Part shown: piece by piece, positions 1 to 8,884 of the stretch
Numbering within the stretch: position 1 is the stretch's first letter
Layout: each line of letters opens with the position of its first letter
Origin: an uncultured Desulfobacter sp.
GTDB lineage: Bacteria; Desulfobacterota; Desulfobacteria; Desulfobacterales; Desulfobacteraceae
DNA: 64,000 bases
Reading direction: 5' to 3'
NCBI RefSeq assembly: GCF_963666675.1
Contig: NZ_OY762929.1
Coordinates: forward strand, 5,958,501 to 6,022,500
Position numbers and translations under genes: made by a program
The notes under the pieces: model-generated
Databases searched by the model: none
Told to the model about the DNA's origin: nothing
The model's input: the letters and a program-made list of their open reading frames with translations, nothing else

Positions 1-246
1 TTTTTTAAGGGCGGTGGTTCCTTCCTCAAGACCTGCCTGATCCCCTTTAATGGTAATCTTTTCCTTTGATTTATCGCCCAGATTGTTTTCAAGACTGATG
101 GAATTTCCGATCTCAAATGTTACCGGATCATTTGAACCTGAGAGGGCCGTTACATCCTGGTCCGTTTCAACCAGATACCAGATCCATGTCAAAAATTCGT
201 TGCCTAAAAAGCCATATTTATTGTAAGCGGTTGCTATATCCAACAT
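1..246 (-). CDS. Partial conserved protein downstream of RdgC-like gene (N-terminal 82 residues)
   Basis: An open frame on the minus strand starts with ATG at 246 and runs off the left edge, so only the first 82 codons are present. It begins three bases after the stop of the RdgC-like gene, which implies one transcript. The visible protein begins MLDIATAYNKYGFLGNEFLT and continues with an aromatic WIWYLVET segment. I recall a similar FLGxxFLTWxW block in proteins linked to RdgC in other deltaproteobacteria and suspect this is a partner or the detached C-terminal half of RdgC, but that is inference. No catalytic motif is visible in the fragment. Confidence 0.6.
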   Translation of the reverse strand, partial: MLDIATAYNKYGFLGNEFLTWIWYLVETDQDVTALSGSNDPVTFEIGNSISLENNLGDKSKEKITIKGDQAGLEEGTTALKK

Positions 247-249
247 CGA

Positions 250-867
250 TCATATACCTTTCATATTTAAGGGCGATAACGCCAATATCCTGTCTTTTTT
301 ATCATTTGAAAAACTGCCCAGCTTTTCCACAATTGTATATGGAAATATTTTGATGGGTTTATGGTCAAAGGATTTGAAAAACAGCGTTTCAAACAGTTCA
401 TTGGCCGCTTTCTGGGTGGAAAATAAAATTAAATTTTTATTTTCATAGTCCCATAGCACATCATATATGTTGGGAATAAAAGGCGTTTTATGCATCAGAA
501 TATCGACAACCATCTCTTTGATTTCAGCTTTTTCATTTTTTGAAATAAAGGGTCTGCCGCTCTCTTTCTTTTTTTTCTCCGTTTCAATGGCCATATGTTT
601 TTGAATCAGTTTGGCCGGAATTGATTTTTTATCAATGCGCAGGGAAAAAGCAAAATAAGTACCGAAGAGAAATGAAGCGGATTCGAAATCCGGATTGTAC
701 GGGGTCTCAAGGGGGGTCCATCCGGCTGAAATTTCATCGTACTCATTTTCAATTTCAGGGATGGCGTTTTCAATCAGTCCCTGGCGGACACCTTCTGCGG
801 CACCGTCGGGAAATTCACCGTCAATGTAATAACGGCTGATGGAGTGGGTGGAAGAAATTAAACCCAT
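250..867 (-). CDS. rdgC: RdgC-like recombination-associated protein (short form)
   Basis: The 205-residue product resembles the N-terminal two thirds of RdgC, a ring-forming DNA-binding protein that modulates RecA-dependent recombination. Shared features are an early GWTPLE segment, a long Lys/Glu-rich helix (about residues 85-115, IPAKLIQKH through EIKEMVVDILM) and a following block in which hydrophobic strands precede a QKAANELFETL helix. E. coli RdgC is about 300 residues, so this form is short. The next gene starts three bases downstream and may supply the missing part. An AGGAG ribosome site lies just before the ATG. The family call rests on pattern similarity and is fairly but not completely secure. 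Confidence 0.65.
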   Translation of the reverse strand: MGLISSTHSISRYYIDGEFPDGAAEGVRQGLIENAIPEIENEYDEISAGWTPLETPYNPDFESASFLFGTYFAFSLRIDKKSIPAKLIQKHMAIETEKKKKESGRPFISKNEKAEIKEMVVDILMHKTPFIPNIYDVLWDYENKNLILFSTQKAANELFETLFFKSFDHKPIKIFPYTIVEKLGSFSNDKKDRILALSPLNMKGI

Positions 868-892
868 ATAAGGCTCCTTGTTTCATGTTAAA

Positions 893-928
893 CGGCTGTA
901 TCAAGCCTTTTAAGACTTCCCACAGCCG
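893..928 (-). terminator. Weak hairpin between acyl-CoA synthetase and rdgC-like gene
   Basis: CGGCTGT (893-899) pairs perfectly with ACAGCCG (922-928), leaving a 22-base loop. Read on the minus strand the stem is followed by TTTAAC. It sits after the stop of the upstream minus-strand gene at 986. The large loop and short T run make it a poor terminator, so this is a tentative call. Confidence 0.25.
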
Positions 929-985
929 TCGTGTTGTTGTGTGTAAAAAAAATTATGCAGTCAGGTTATGATTATCAGATACGGA

Positions 986-3097
986 TTAATCAAGAAAGTT
1001 CATCTTATATTTTTTCCAGATATCAATGGCGATGCCCAGGGGTTTGATCATGGGTACGGTATAGGTATGCAGTTTTTTGTCTGCCATAAAGGTTCTGCAC
1101 CTGTCCACATATTCGGAAAATCCCCTGGGAGATACAATCAAAGGCTTGGTCAATTCCTGTTTGAGCTCCACCAGGCGTTCGGGCAGGTATTCACTTAACA
1201 GGGGTACCTGTAAATAGATGGCGGCCATAATGACATCGGTATTGGGATCCTGGTCTACGATTCTGATGGCTTCCAGGAGCCGCTCATCCCGGCAGTTACC
1301 TAAAAGATCAACGGGGTTGCTGCCCATATTGCTTAATATCTTGTTTTTGACCTCCGGCAGGTCGGTTTTTAGGTCCTTTTCGATCAGTTTTTTCATTTTC
1401 TCTTTGGTTTCAGGTGCAAACTGTGCAAGGGTCATTCCCTTTAAGGTCACCTGATCCGACAAAAGAATGCCGGCTCCGCCCCCCACACTGACCACGGCAA
1501 TCCGGTCACCGTATGTTTTGGGCTGGCTGGTGAGAATGGACAGGATGTTGACGATGATTTTAGGATCTTCGGTGAGCTCTTCAATGAGATAAAACCCTGC
1601 CTGGTCACAGCAGGCCCTGAATGCATCATGGGAGCCTGCAAGGGATGCGGTATGGGATAAGGCTGCCTGGGCTCCGCCCCCCATGCCGCCTTTTATGATC
1701 ACCACAGGTTTTTTCTCGGCCACCTGTTTACCCACCTGCAGCAATTTTAATCCGTCGGCCACACCTTCTAAATAAACGGCGATGATTTTTATTCTTGGAT
1801 CATCTCCCATGTGGGACAATATTTCAGGTACGCCGCATACGGCGGCATTGCCGATGGAGACCCATTTTCCCAGATTCTGGCGGTCCGCCCCAAGCATTTC
1901 AAGCAGCTCAAGACCGATGCCGCCGCTTTGGGAGATAACGCCCACACAATTGGACGGGGTTACGGGCACAGAGCGCTGAACCGGGATATAATTGGTGTTC
2001 AGTCCTGAAAAGTTATCAATCACCCCCATGCAGTTGGGGCCGATGAATGCCACTTTATACGTTTCGCTTAAGGCTATGAGCTTTTCTTTGAGGTCAAAGC
2101 GCCCTATTTCCGCAAATCCGTCACTGAAAATAATGGCACCTTTGCCGCCAAGTTTACAGAACTGTTCAAAGATTAAGACAGTCCTTTCCGAGTTCACCGC
2201 AAATACGCAAAGATCCGGCACCTCTGGCAGCTCATCAAGATTTTGATAGCAGGTCAGTCCGTGGATGGTTTTAAGTGTCGGGTGAACCGGGTATAGTTTT
2301 TTGATCTTCATGCAGTTTTTTAAGATAACTCCGCCCTGGGTTCCCGGCCGGGACGCGCCAACAACTGCAACGGATTGGGCATTAAAAACAGCATCCACAC
2401 TTTTACGCTTCCAGTCACTGATCTGCTGGAACGATGGTTGGATAAAATCAGGATCTTTGATCAATCGCGTGTCTACAATGGCATATCCGTTTTCATAAAC
2501 AATCACCGGATTGAGATCCAGCTCGCAGATATCGGGATTTTCCGCCATCAATCTGGATACCCGAATGGTCAGATCGATGATGGCTTCCCGGTCATATACC
2601 TGGCCCCGGAATCCGTCCAACACTTTACCGGCCCGGGTTTTTTTAAGCATGCGTTCCACATCCCGCCGGTTGAGTATACCGATCCCAGGAGCCGCATCTG
2701 AAAATAGTTCCACAAAAATACCGCCGATGCCCACCATGGTGATGGGACCAAACCCCGGGTCCTGCCTGGCACCCACGAGAAGTTCAAATCCCTTATCCAC
2801 CATTTTCTGGACCAGCAATCCCTCTTTGTGTTCCCTGGAAAAGCCGCCCATGAGGGTTTCGATTGATTGTACCGCAGATGTAACGTCATCGGAATTTTTC
2901 AGGTTCAGGCGCACGGCACCCTGGTCGGATTTATGGATGATTTTTTCACTAACCGCTTTGACAACCACCGGATAACCAATATCATCAGCGGTTTTTACGG
3001 CCTCTTCAAGACTGTAGATCTGTTTTCCGGAAGGTAGAATGCCGTATTGGGATAAAAGGGCGGCACTTTGGTCGAAATCCAACGGATACTTTTTCAT
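986..3097 (-). CDS. ADP-forming acyl-CoA synthetase (acetate--CoA ligase family), fused subunits
   Basis: This 703-residue protein carries both halves of an NDP-forming acyl-CoA synthetase, which interconverts acyl-CoA + ADP + Pi with free acid + ATP + CoA. The ATP-grasp half comes first (about residues 1-220, with GYPVVVKAVSEKIIHKSD), then a CoA-binding Rossmann domain (about 240-360, VAVVGASRPGTQGG) and the ligase domain. The expected phospho-histidine is His482 in AALSHTASLAGS. The order beta-then-alpha differs from the usual alpha-beta fusion but is known in the family. The substrate cannot be read from sequence; acetate, propionate or an aryl acid are all possible. It appears to stand alone, with 87 bases to its upstream neighbour. 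Confidence 0.85.
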   Translation of the reverse strand: MKKYPLDFDQSAALLSQYGILPSGKQIYSLEEAVKTADDIGYPVVVKAVSEKIIHKSDQGAVRLNLKNSDDVTSAVQSIETLMGGFSREHKEGLLVQKMVDKGFELLVGARQDPGFGPITMVGIGGIFVELFSDAAPGIGILNRRDVERMLKKTRAGKVLDGFRGQVYDREAIIDLTIRVSRLMAENPDICELDLNPVIVYENGYAIVDTRLIKDPDFIQPSFQQISDWKRKSVDAVFNAQSVAVVGASRPGTQGGVILKNCMKIKKLYPVHPTLKTIHGLTCYQNLDELPEVPDLCVFAVNSERTVLIFEQFCKLGGKGAIIFSDGFAEIGRFDLKEKLIALSETYKVAFIGPNCMGVIDNFSGLNTNYIPVQRSVPVTPSNCVGVISQSGGIGLELLEMLGADRQNLGKWVSIGNAAVCGVPEILSHMGDDPRIKIIAVYLEGVADGLKLLQVGKQVAEKKPVVIIKGGMGGGAQAALSHTASLAGSHDAFRACCDQAGFYLIEELTEDPKIIVNILSILTSQPKTYGDRIAVVSVGGGAGILLSDQVTLKGMTLAQFAPETKEKMKKLIEKDLKTDLPEVKNKILSNMGSNPVDLLGNCRDERLLEAIRIVDQDPNTDVIMAAIYLQVPLLSEYLPERLVELKQELTKPLIVSPRGFSEYVDRCRTFMADKKLHTYTVPMIKPLGIAIDIWKKYKMNFLD

Positions 3098-3184
3098 GAT
3101 CGTGTATCCCTTTTTATTTTTTTATTGTGGGCTGAATCCGGGTGGTGGCGTAAAGCAGTAGGCGAAAAATTATTTACGGCACCA

Positions 3185-4180
3185 TCACGGCTGTAACTCT
3201 TCTTTGAGCATACAACACGCGATTTTGTAACGGGGGAACCCGTTATCATCGTAGGACAGATTTCCCGGCTGTATCAATTTATTCATGACACACCCTTCGG
3301 GAATCTGCAAAGAGAAAAAGTTGGTCTCATTTATTTTTGGACGGGCGGTAAGCACATTATCTATAATTTCATAGGAATGAAAGGAAAAATCTTCGCATAA
3401 AGGGCATTGATATACCCGTCCATTGGGAAAAATAAAGTAGTTGTCCGCCACATTGGCGGCACATTCAAAGGTCTCGTCATGGGTGAGGAACACCTTGGGG
3501 TAGGTAACAATAATCCCCTGTTGTGCAATCTGTTCAGCAGTTCTGGGAATGATCTCCTGCCAGATTGCTTTTGAGACCTGGTGTCTTGCGTCGGTGTTGT
3601 CCGTTTCGCCCCGCAGCCCCACCACCTGGATGAAAAAACGTGAAATGCCAAGATCCTTTACCAGTTCCGGAAGCTTTGACACCTCATGAATATTTTTTTC
3701 AGAAACCGTATAAATCATGGAACAGGTGAACCCTTTTTCCACAGCGCGGCTGATACCGGACATGACGGCATCAAAACAGCCCCCTCCCCGGATGGCATCA
3801 TTGGTTTCCTTGGTGACGCCGTCCAGGGAAAATGAAAAAAAGTCAATCTGAGCGGGCGTTATTTTGTCCAGGATGTCGTGAAATAAAAAACCGTTGGTAT
3901 CGATGGTGATGGATTTGAACCCCATCTCTCCGGCCATGCACACAACCGATGCCAGATCCGGATGAAGCGTGGGTTCGCCCCCCAGCAAAATAAGGTTGGT
4001 ATCCTTTGCCTTTGAAGCAAAGATACCAAGCCAGCTTTCAATGGTGGACAAGGAGAGGGTGTTGGTTCCATGCTCTACCCTGTTGATGTAGCAGTGGGCA
4101 CAGCGCAGGTTACACCGGGTCAGAATGTGGAAAAACAGATTGGTGCTCTGCCTTGAAAACGCAACGGTTTGTTTTTTCAT
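3185..4180 (-). CDS. Radical SAM protein with extra cysteines, next to purF
   Basis: The protein (331 residues from the ATG at 4180) has the radical SAM CxxxCxxC motif at Cys23, Cys27 and Cys30 (TRCNLRCAHC), followed by the LLGGEPTLHP and DTNGF blocks that bind SAM. The C-terminal third holds further cysteines (ECAANV, CPLCEDF, GCVMN, ACCML) that could bind auxiliary clusters, as in SPASM-like enzymes. I chose the ATG at 4180 because the longer frame runs backwards through the end of purF; this start lies seven bases after the purF stop, so the two are probably co-transcribed. The substrate is unknown; peptide or cofactor maturation would fit the family. Confidence 0.8.
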   Translation of the reverse strand: MKKQTVAFSRQSTNLFFHILTRCNLRCAHCYINRVEHGTNTLSLSTIESWLGIFASKAKDTNLILLGGEPTLHPDLASVVCMAGEMGFKSITIDTNGFLFHDILDKITPAQIDFFSFSLDGVTKETNDAIRGGGCFDAVMSGISRAVEKGFTCSMIYTVSEKNIHEVSKLPELVKDLGISRFFIQVVGLRGETDNTDARHQVSKAIWQEIIPRTAEQIAQQGIIVTYPKVFLTHDETFECAANVADNYFIFPNGRVYQCPLCEDFSFHSYEIIDNVLTARPKINETNFFSLQIPEGCVMNKLIQPGNLSYDDNGFPRYKIACCMLKEELQP

Positions 4181-4187
4181 TTTAACC

Positions 4188-5642
4188 TTAGCCCATGCAT
4201 TGTTTGGTGAAATTGGGGTCAAAGGGCACAGGATAGCTCCCGTCAAAACAGGCCTTGCAGAAATTGGCTTCGGGCTCATCCACCCCCGAGGCTTCGAGCA
4301 TGCCTTCAATGGAGAGGTAGTGCAAAGAATCCAGCCCAAGGTATTCGGTCAGTTCATCTATGGGTTTCTGGGCCGCAATCAATTCCCCCTTGGATGAGAA
4401 ATCAATGCCGTAATAACAGGGGAACTTATGGGGCGGACAGGAGACCCGCATGTGTATTTTTCCGGCCCCCAATTCCTTTAAGGCTTTTACACGGGTTTTG
4501 GCCGTGGTGCCCCGGATAATGGAATCTTCAATGATGATGATATCTTTGCCTTTGATCAGTTGGCGTACCGGATTGAGTTTCACCCGCACGGCAAAATCCC
4601 GCATGGACTGGGTGGGCTGGATAAAACTTCTGCCCACATAGTGGTTGCGTATCATGCCCATTTCAAAGGGGATACCCGATTCTGCGGCATAGCCGATGGC
4701 GGCATAGTTGCCGGAATCGGGAAAGGGCATAACCATATCCGCATCCACGGGGGCTTCCTGGGCCAGACGCCTGCCGTGCGCCTTTCTCATTTCATAGACG
4801 TTTTTGCCGTCAATGTTGGAGTCGGGCCGGGCAAAATAGATATATTCAAATATGCACAACGATTTTTTGATGGCAGCTTTGGGATGTTTGATACTTTTGA
4901 TACCGTCTTCATTTATGATAACGATTTCGCCGGGCTCCAGCTCCCGGATGAATTCGGCCTGGATCAGGTCAAAGGCACAGGTTTCAGATGCCAACACATA
5001 GTGGCCGTTCAGTTTTCCAAGGGCCAGGGGCCGAAATCCGTTGGGGTCTTTCATACCGATGATTTCGCCTTTGCAGGTGAGCAGAATCATGGAGTAGGCC
5101 CCTTCAACCTTGGAGGCGGCCTTTAAAATGGCGGATTCATAATCGCCCTTGACCAGGTTTTTGATGAACAGATGTAAAAACACTTCCGAATCCATGGTGG
5201 TCTGGAAAATAGAGCCCTTTTCTTCAAGTTCTTCTCTGATGATGTGGGCGTTGACCAGATTACCGTTGTGGGCCAGGGCATAGGAGCGGTGCCGGTGGTT
5301 GACCACAAAAGGCTGGGCATTGGCCAGCACGGAATCACCTGTGGTCGAGTACCGGACATGGCCGATGGCAGACCCGCCTTCAATGCGTTCCAGATCTTCC
5401 ATGTTGAAAATTTCGGGTACAAGCCCCATGCCTTTATGGGAAAAAATTTTGTCGTTGATACCCCGGTTTACGGAAATGCCCGCGCTTTCCTGCCCCCGAT
5501 GCTGGAGTGCATAAAGTCCGAAATAGGATATTTTAGCCGCTTCCGGGTGTTTATAAAGTCCAAAAACCCCACATTCATCTTTGGGGCGTTCACTTGGCGT
5601 GAAAACGGAGCAGGTTTTGCAATTTGGATGGATGGTATTCAT
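4188..5642 (-). CDS. purF: Amidophosphoribosyltransferase (PurF), Fe-S/propeptide type
   Basis: PurF makes 5-phosphoribosylamine from PRPP and glutamine, the first step of purine synthesis. The product is 484 residues. The N-terminal nucleophile is Cys24 in DECGVFGLY, so a 23-residue propeptide must be removed, as in Bacillus subtilis PurF. The HRGQESAGI block and the PRPP-binding loop (IIIEDSIIRGTT) are present. Cysteines in CIFEYIYFARPDS, RVSCPPHKF and NFCKACFDG match the ligands of the structural [4Fe-4S] cluster of the oxygen-sensitive Bacillus form, which suits an anaerobe. It lies 17 bases downstream of carB, so pyrimidine/arginine and purine synthesis genes are grouped here. Confidence 0.95.
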   Translation of the reverse strand: MNTIHPNCKTCSVFTPSERPKDECGVFGLYKHPEAAKISYFGLYALQHRGQESAGISVNRGINDKIFSHKGMGLVPEIFNMEDLERIEGGSAIGHVRYSTTGDSVLANAQPFVVNHRHRSYALAHNGNLVNAHIIREELEEKGSIFQTTMDSEVFLHLFIKNLVKGDYESAILKAASKVEGAYSMILLTCKGEIIGMKDPNGFRPLALGKLNGHYVLASETCAFDLIQAEFIRELEPGEIVIINEDGIKSIKHPKAAIKKSLCIFEYIYFARPDSNIDGKNVYEMRKAHGRRLAQEAPVDADMVMPFPDSGNYAAIGYAAESGIPFEMGMIRNHYVGRSFIQPTQSMRDFAVRVKLNPVRQLIKGKDIIIIEDSIIRGTTAKTRVKALKELGAGKIHMRVSCPPHKFPCYYGIDFSSKGELIAAQKPIDELTEYLGLDSLHYLSIEGMLEASGVDEPEANFCKACFDGSYPVPFDPNFTKQCMG

Positions 5643-5659
5643 TTATGGTTATCCAATAA

Positions 5660-8600
5660 TTAGTTTTCCTGATGATAATGCTGAAGGGGTTTAACCGTCA
5701 GATTCTCTTTTTTCATGGCCTGGATGGCCAGACTGATGGCCCTGGCACCATCCGTGGTGGTGGCATAGGGTATTTTATATTTAATGGCGGCCCTGCGGAT
5801 TTCATATCCGTCTCTTTGGGTTTGGCTGGACGCGCCTGTATTTAAGATAAGCTGAATTTCACCGTTTTTCACGGCATCCACCACATGGGGCCGGCCCGCT
5901 GACACTTTTTTTACCATTGTTGATGGAATATTGTTCTCTTCCAGGAAGGTAACGGTTCCCCGGGTGGCCATAATGGTGAATCCCATGTCATGGAAAAGCT
6001 GGGCCACAGGCAGTGCCGCCTTTTTATCCTTGTCCTGGACAGAGATAAATACCGTGCCTTCCCTGGGCAGTTTCTGTCCGGCCGCGAACTGGGCTTTGGC
6101 AACGGCTGCACCCAGATCCTTGTCAATACCCATGACCTCGCCTGTGGATTTCATCTCCGGCCCCAGAACAGGGTCCACATTGTCAAATCGGTCAAAGGGC
6201 ATCACCGCTTCTTTAACACAATAGTAGGGCGGGATGACCTCTTTTGTTACCCCAAGTTCTTTCAGGGTTTTTCCCAGCATGACCTTGGTGGCAAGTTTTG
6301 CCAGCGGGACCCCGATGGCCTTGGAGACAAAGGGAATGGTCCTCGAAGCCCTGGGATTCACCTCGATGATATACACCGTATCATTCATAATCCCGAACTG
6401 GATGTTCATCAAGCCTTTGACATTCAGCTCCTTGGCAATGGCTTTGGCTGCATCGGACATCTGTTTGATGTGGTGGTCTTCAATGGAGTAAGGCGGCAGT
6501 ACGCAGGCTGAATCGCCCGAATGAATGCCGGCCTCTTCGATATGCTCCATCATTCCGCCGATGACGGTATCCTCACCGTCGGAGATGGCGTCCACATCCA
6601 GCTCAAAGGCTTCTTCCAGGAACTTATCAATGAGAACGGGTTTATCCGGTGAGGCCTGGACCGCAAGATCAAAATATTCTTCCAGGTCTTTTTCATCGTA
6701 GACGATTTTCATGGCCCGGCCGCCCAGAACAAAGGAGGGGCGAACCATGACCGGGTATCCGATATCCCTGGCCACTTTCACCGCTTCATCATAGGAAAAT
6801 GCGATGCCGTTATCCGGCTGGCGCAGGCCCAGTTTTTTGAGCATGGCGGCAAACAGATCCCGGTCCTCGGCCCGGTCAATGCTTTCCGGACTTGTGCCGA
6901 TAATGGGCACACCTGCTTTTTGAAGGTCTGTGGCAAGGTTCAAAGGTGTCTGGCCACCAAACTGGACAATCACACCAAAGGGTTTTTCCTTCTCCACGAT
7001 GTGAAGCACATCTTCCCTGGTCAGCGGTTCAAAATAGAGCTTGTCCGAGGTGTCATAGTCCGTGGAGACCGTTTCCGGGTTGGAGTTGACCATGATGGAC
7101 TCTACGCCTTCTTCCCGCAACGCAAAGGAGGCATGAACACAGCAGTAGTCAAATTCGATGCCCTGGCCGATACGGTTGGGACCGCCGCCCAGGATAATCA
7201 CCTTTTTCTTGTCCGCCACCCGGGCCTCGCATTCGCTTTCATAGGTGGAGTAATAGTAAGGGGTTACCGCCCTGAATTCCGCAGCACAGGTATCCACCAG
7301 TTTATATACCGGAACAAGCCCCAAGTCTTTTCGTTTCTGTTCAATCTGCTTGTCTGTCAGTCCCCCGGACAGATACGCCAGCTGCATATCGGAGAATCCG
7401 TATTTTTTTGCCTTTTCAAACAGATCCTTGGGCAGGTTCATGCCGGCCAGTTTCAGCTGCTTTTCAAGATCCACAATCTGTTTCATCTGGTAGAGAAACC
7501 AGGGATCAATGGCGGTCAGCTCATGGATCATGGTGATGGGCATGCCGTGTTCAATGGCGTATTTAATGTAAAAAATCCGCTGGGAATTGGGGGTGGATAA
7601 TTTGTATTCCAGATCCGTACCCGCCACGGATCCCGGTGCCGGATCTTTGCCGTCGGCACCGAAACCGGCCCGGCCGATTTCAAGGGAACGCAGACCCTTT
7701 TGAAGTGCTTCCTTGAATGTTCTGCCGATGGACATGGTTTCACCCACGGATTTCATGGCCGTGGTGAGTATGTCGTCGGTTTCGGGAAATTTTTCAAAGG
7801 TCCAGCGTGGAATTTTTACCACGCAATAGTCAATGGAGGGCTCAAAGCAGGCCATGGTTTCGCCGGTGATATCATTGGGAATTTCATCCAGGGTATATCC
7901 CACAGCCAGCTTGGCTGCAATTTTGGCAATGGGAAAGCCCGTGGCCTTGGAGGCAAGTGCGGAAGACCTTGAAACCCTTGGGTTCATCTCAACCACGATA
8001 ATTTCGCCGTTTTCCGGGTTCACTGCAAATTGAACATTTGAACCGCCTGTATCCACGCCGATCTCCCTGATGATGGCAATGGAGGCATCCCGCAACACCT
8101 GGTATTCCTTATCCGACAGGGTCTGGGCCGGGGCCACGGTAATGGAATCACCTGTATGAACCCCCATGGCGTCAACGTTTTCAATGGAACAGATGATCAC
8201 CACGTTGTCCGCGTGATCCCGCATCACCTCAAGCTCATACTCCTTCCATCCCAGCACAGACTCCTCAAGCATCACCTGGGTGATCAGGGACGCGTCAAGC
8301 CCGGCCTTGGAAAGATTTGCAAGCTCTTCCATATTATAAGCCACACCACCGCCGGTTCCGCCAAGGGTAAAACTTGGCCGGACAATAATGGGAAATCCGA
8401 TGCGCTGGGCCGTCTCTTCCACCTCCTGCATGTTGGTGGCAAACCCGGATTGGGGAATTCTCAAACCGATTTTATTCATGGCATCCCGGAACAGTTCCCG
8501 GTCTTCGGCCTTGTTGATGGCATCAATGGATGCACCGATCAGTTCAATATTATACCGTTCAAATATTCCTGTTTTGGCTGCATCAATGGTGGTGTTAAGC

Positions 8601-8884
8601 GCCGTCTGGCCCCCAAGGGTGGGCAATACGGCATCGGGCCGCTCCTTTTCAATCACCTTGCACAGGGTTTCAGGGGTTACCGGTTCAACATATACCCGGT
8701 CGGCAGTTTCAGGGTCGGTCATGATGGTGGCCGGATTGGAGTTGATCAGGACAACTTCAAACCCTTCTTCCTTCAAGGCCTTGCAGGCCTGGGTGCCTGA
8801 ATAGTCAAACTCGCAGGCCTGGCTGATGATGATCGGGCCGGCACCAATGATTAGAATCTTATGGATGTCGTTACGCTTTGGCAT
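5660..8884 (-). CDS. carB: Carbamoyl-phosphate synthase large subunit
   Basis: CarB is the 1074-residue synthetase subunit that makes carbamoyl phosphate from bicarbonate, ammonia delivered by CarA, and two ATP, for pyrimidine and arginine synthesis. The length matches E. coli CarB (1073). The two repeated ATP-grasp halves are clear: each opens with an I-L-I/G-GPIxIxQ or ILGGGPNRIGQGIEFDY signature and carries a PSFTLGGTGGG or PSFVLGGRAM loop and an EVNPR/EMNPRVSRSS block. The C-terminal MGS-like allosteric domain (KKAALPVAQLFHDMGF onward) is present. The start overlaps the end of carA by 14 bases, implying translational coupling. Confidence 0.98.
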   Translation of the reverse strand: MPKRNDIHKILIIGAGPIIISQACEFDYSGTQACKALKEEGFEVVLINSNPATIMTDPETADRVYVEPVTPETLCKVIEKERPDAVLPTLGGQTALNTTIDAAKTGIFERYNIELIGASIDAINKAEDRELFRDAMNKIGLRIPQSGFATNMQEVEETAQRIGFPIIVRPSFTLGGTGGGVAYNMEELANLSKAGLDASLITQVMLEESVLGWKEYELEVMRDHADNVVIICSIENVDAMGVHTGDSITVAPAQTLSDKEYQVLRDASIAIIREIGVDTGGSNVQFAVNPENGEIIVVEMNPRVSRSSALASKATGFPIAKIAAKLAVGYTLDEIPNDITGETMACFEPSIDYCVVKIPRWTFEKFPETDDILTTAMKSVGETMSIGRTFKEALQKGLRSLEIGRAGFGADGKDPAPGSVAGTDLEYKLSTPNSQRIFYIKYAIEHGMPITMIHELTAIDPWFLYQMKQIVDLEKQLKLAGMNLPKDLFEKAKKYGFSDMQLAYLSGGLTDKQIEQKRKDLGLVPVYKLVDTCAAEFRAVTPYYYSTYESECEARVADKKKVIILGGGPNRIGQGIEFDYCCVHASFALREEGVESIMVNSNPETVSTDYDTSDKLYFEPLTREDVLHIVEKEKPFGVIVQFGGQTPLNLATDLQKAGVPIIGTSPESIDRAEDRDLFAAMLKKLGLRQPDNGIAFSYDEAVKVARDIGYPVMVRPSFVLGGRAMKIVYDEKDLEEYFDLAVQASPDKPVLIDKFLEEAFELDVDAISDGEDTVIGGMMEHIEEAGIHSGDSACVLPPYSIEDHHIKQMSDAAKAIAKELNVKGLMNIQFGIMNDTVYIIEVNPRASRTIPFVSKAIGVPLAKLATKVMLGKTLKELGVTKEVIPPYYCVKEAVMPFDRFDNVDPVLGPEMKSTGEVMGIDKDLGAAVAKAQFAAGQKLPREGTVFISVQDKDKKAALPVAQLFHDMGFTIMATRGTVTFLEENNIPSTMVKKVSAGRPHVVDAVKNGEIQLILNTGASSQTQRDGYEIRRAAIKYKIPYATTTDGARAISLAIQAMKKENLTVKPLQHYHQEN

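Noticed and set aside
3185..4339. Longer start (4339) for the radical SAM gene
   Set aside because: The extra 53 codons are read through the end of purF in another frame and lack family similarity; the ATG at 4180 starts just before the radical SAM domain.
6920..7600. 226-codon plus-strand open frame opposite carB
   Set aside because: Antisense shadow of carB; no domain or start signal.
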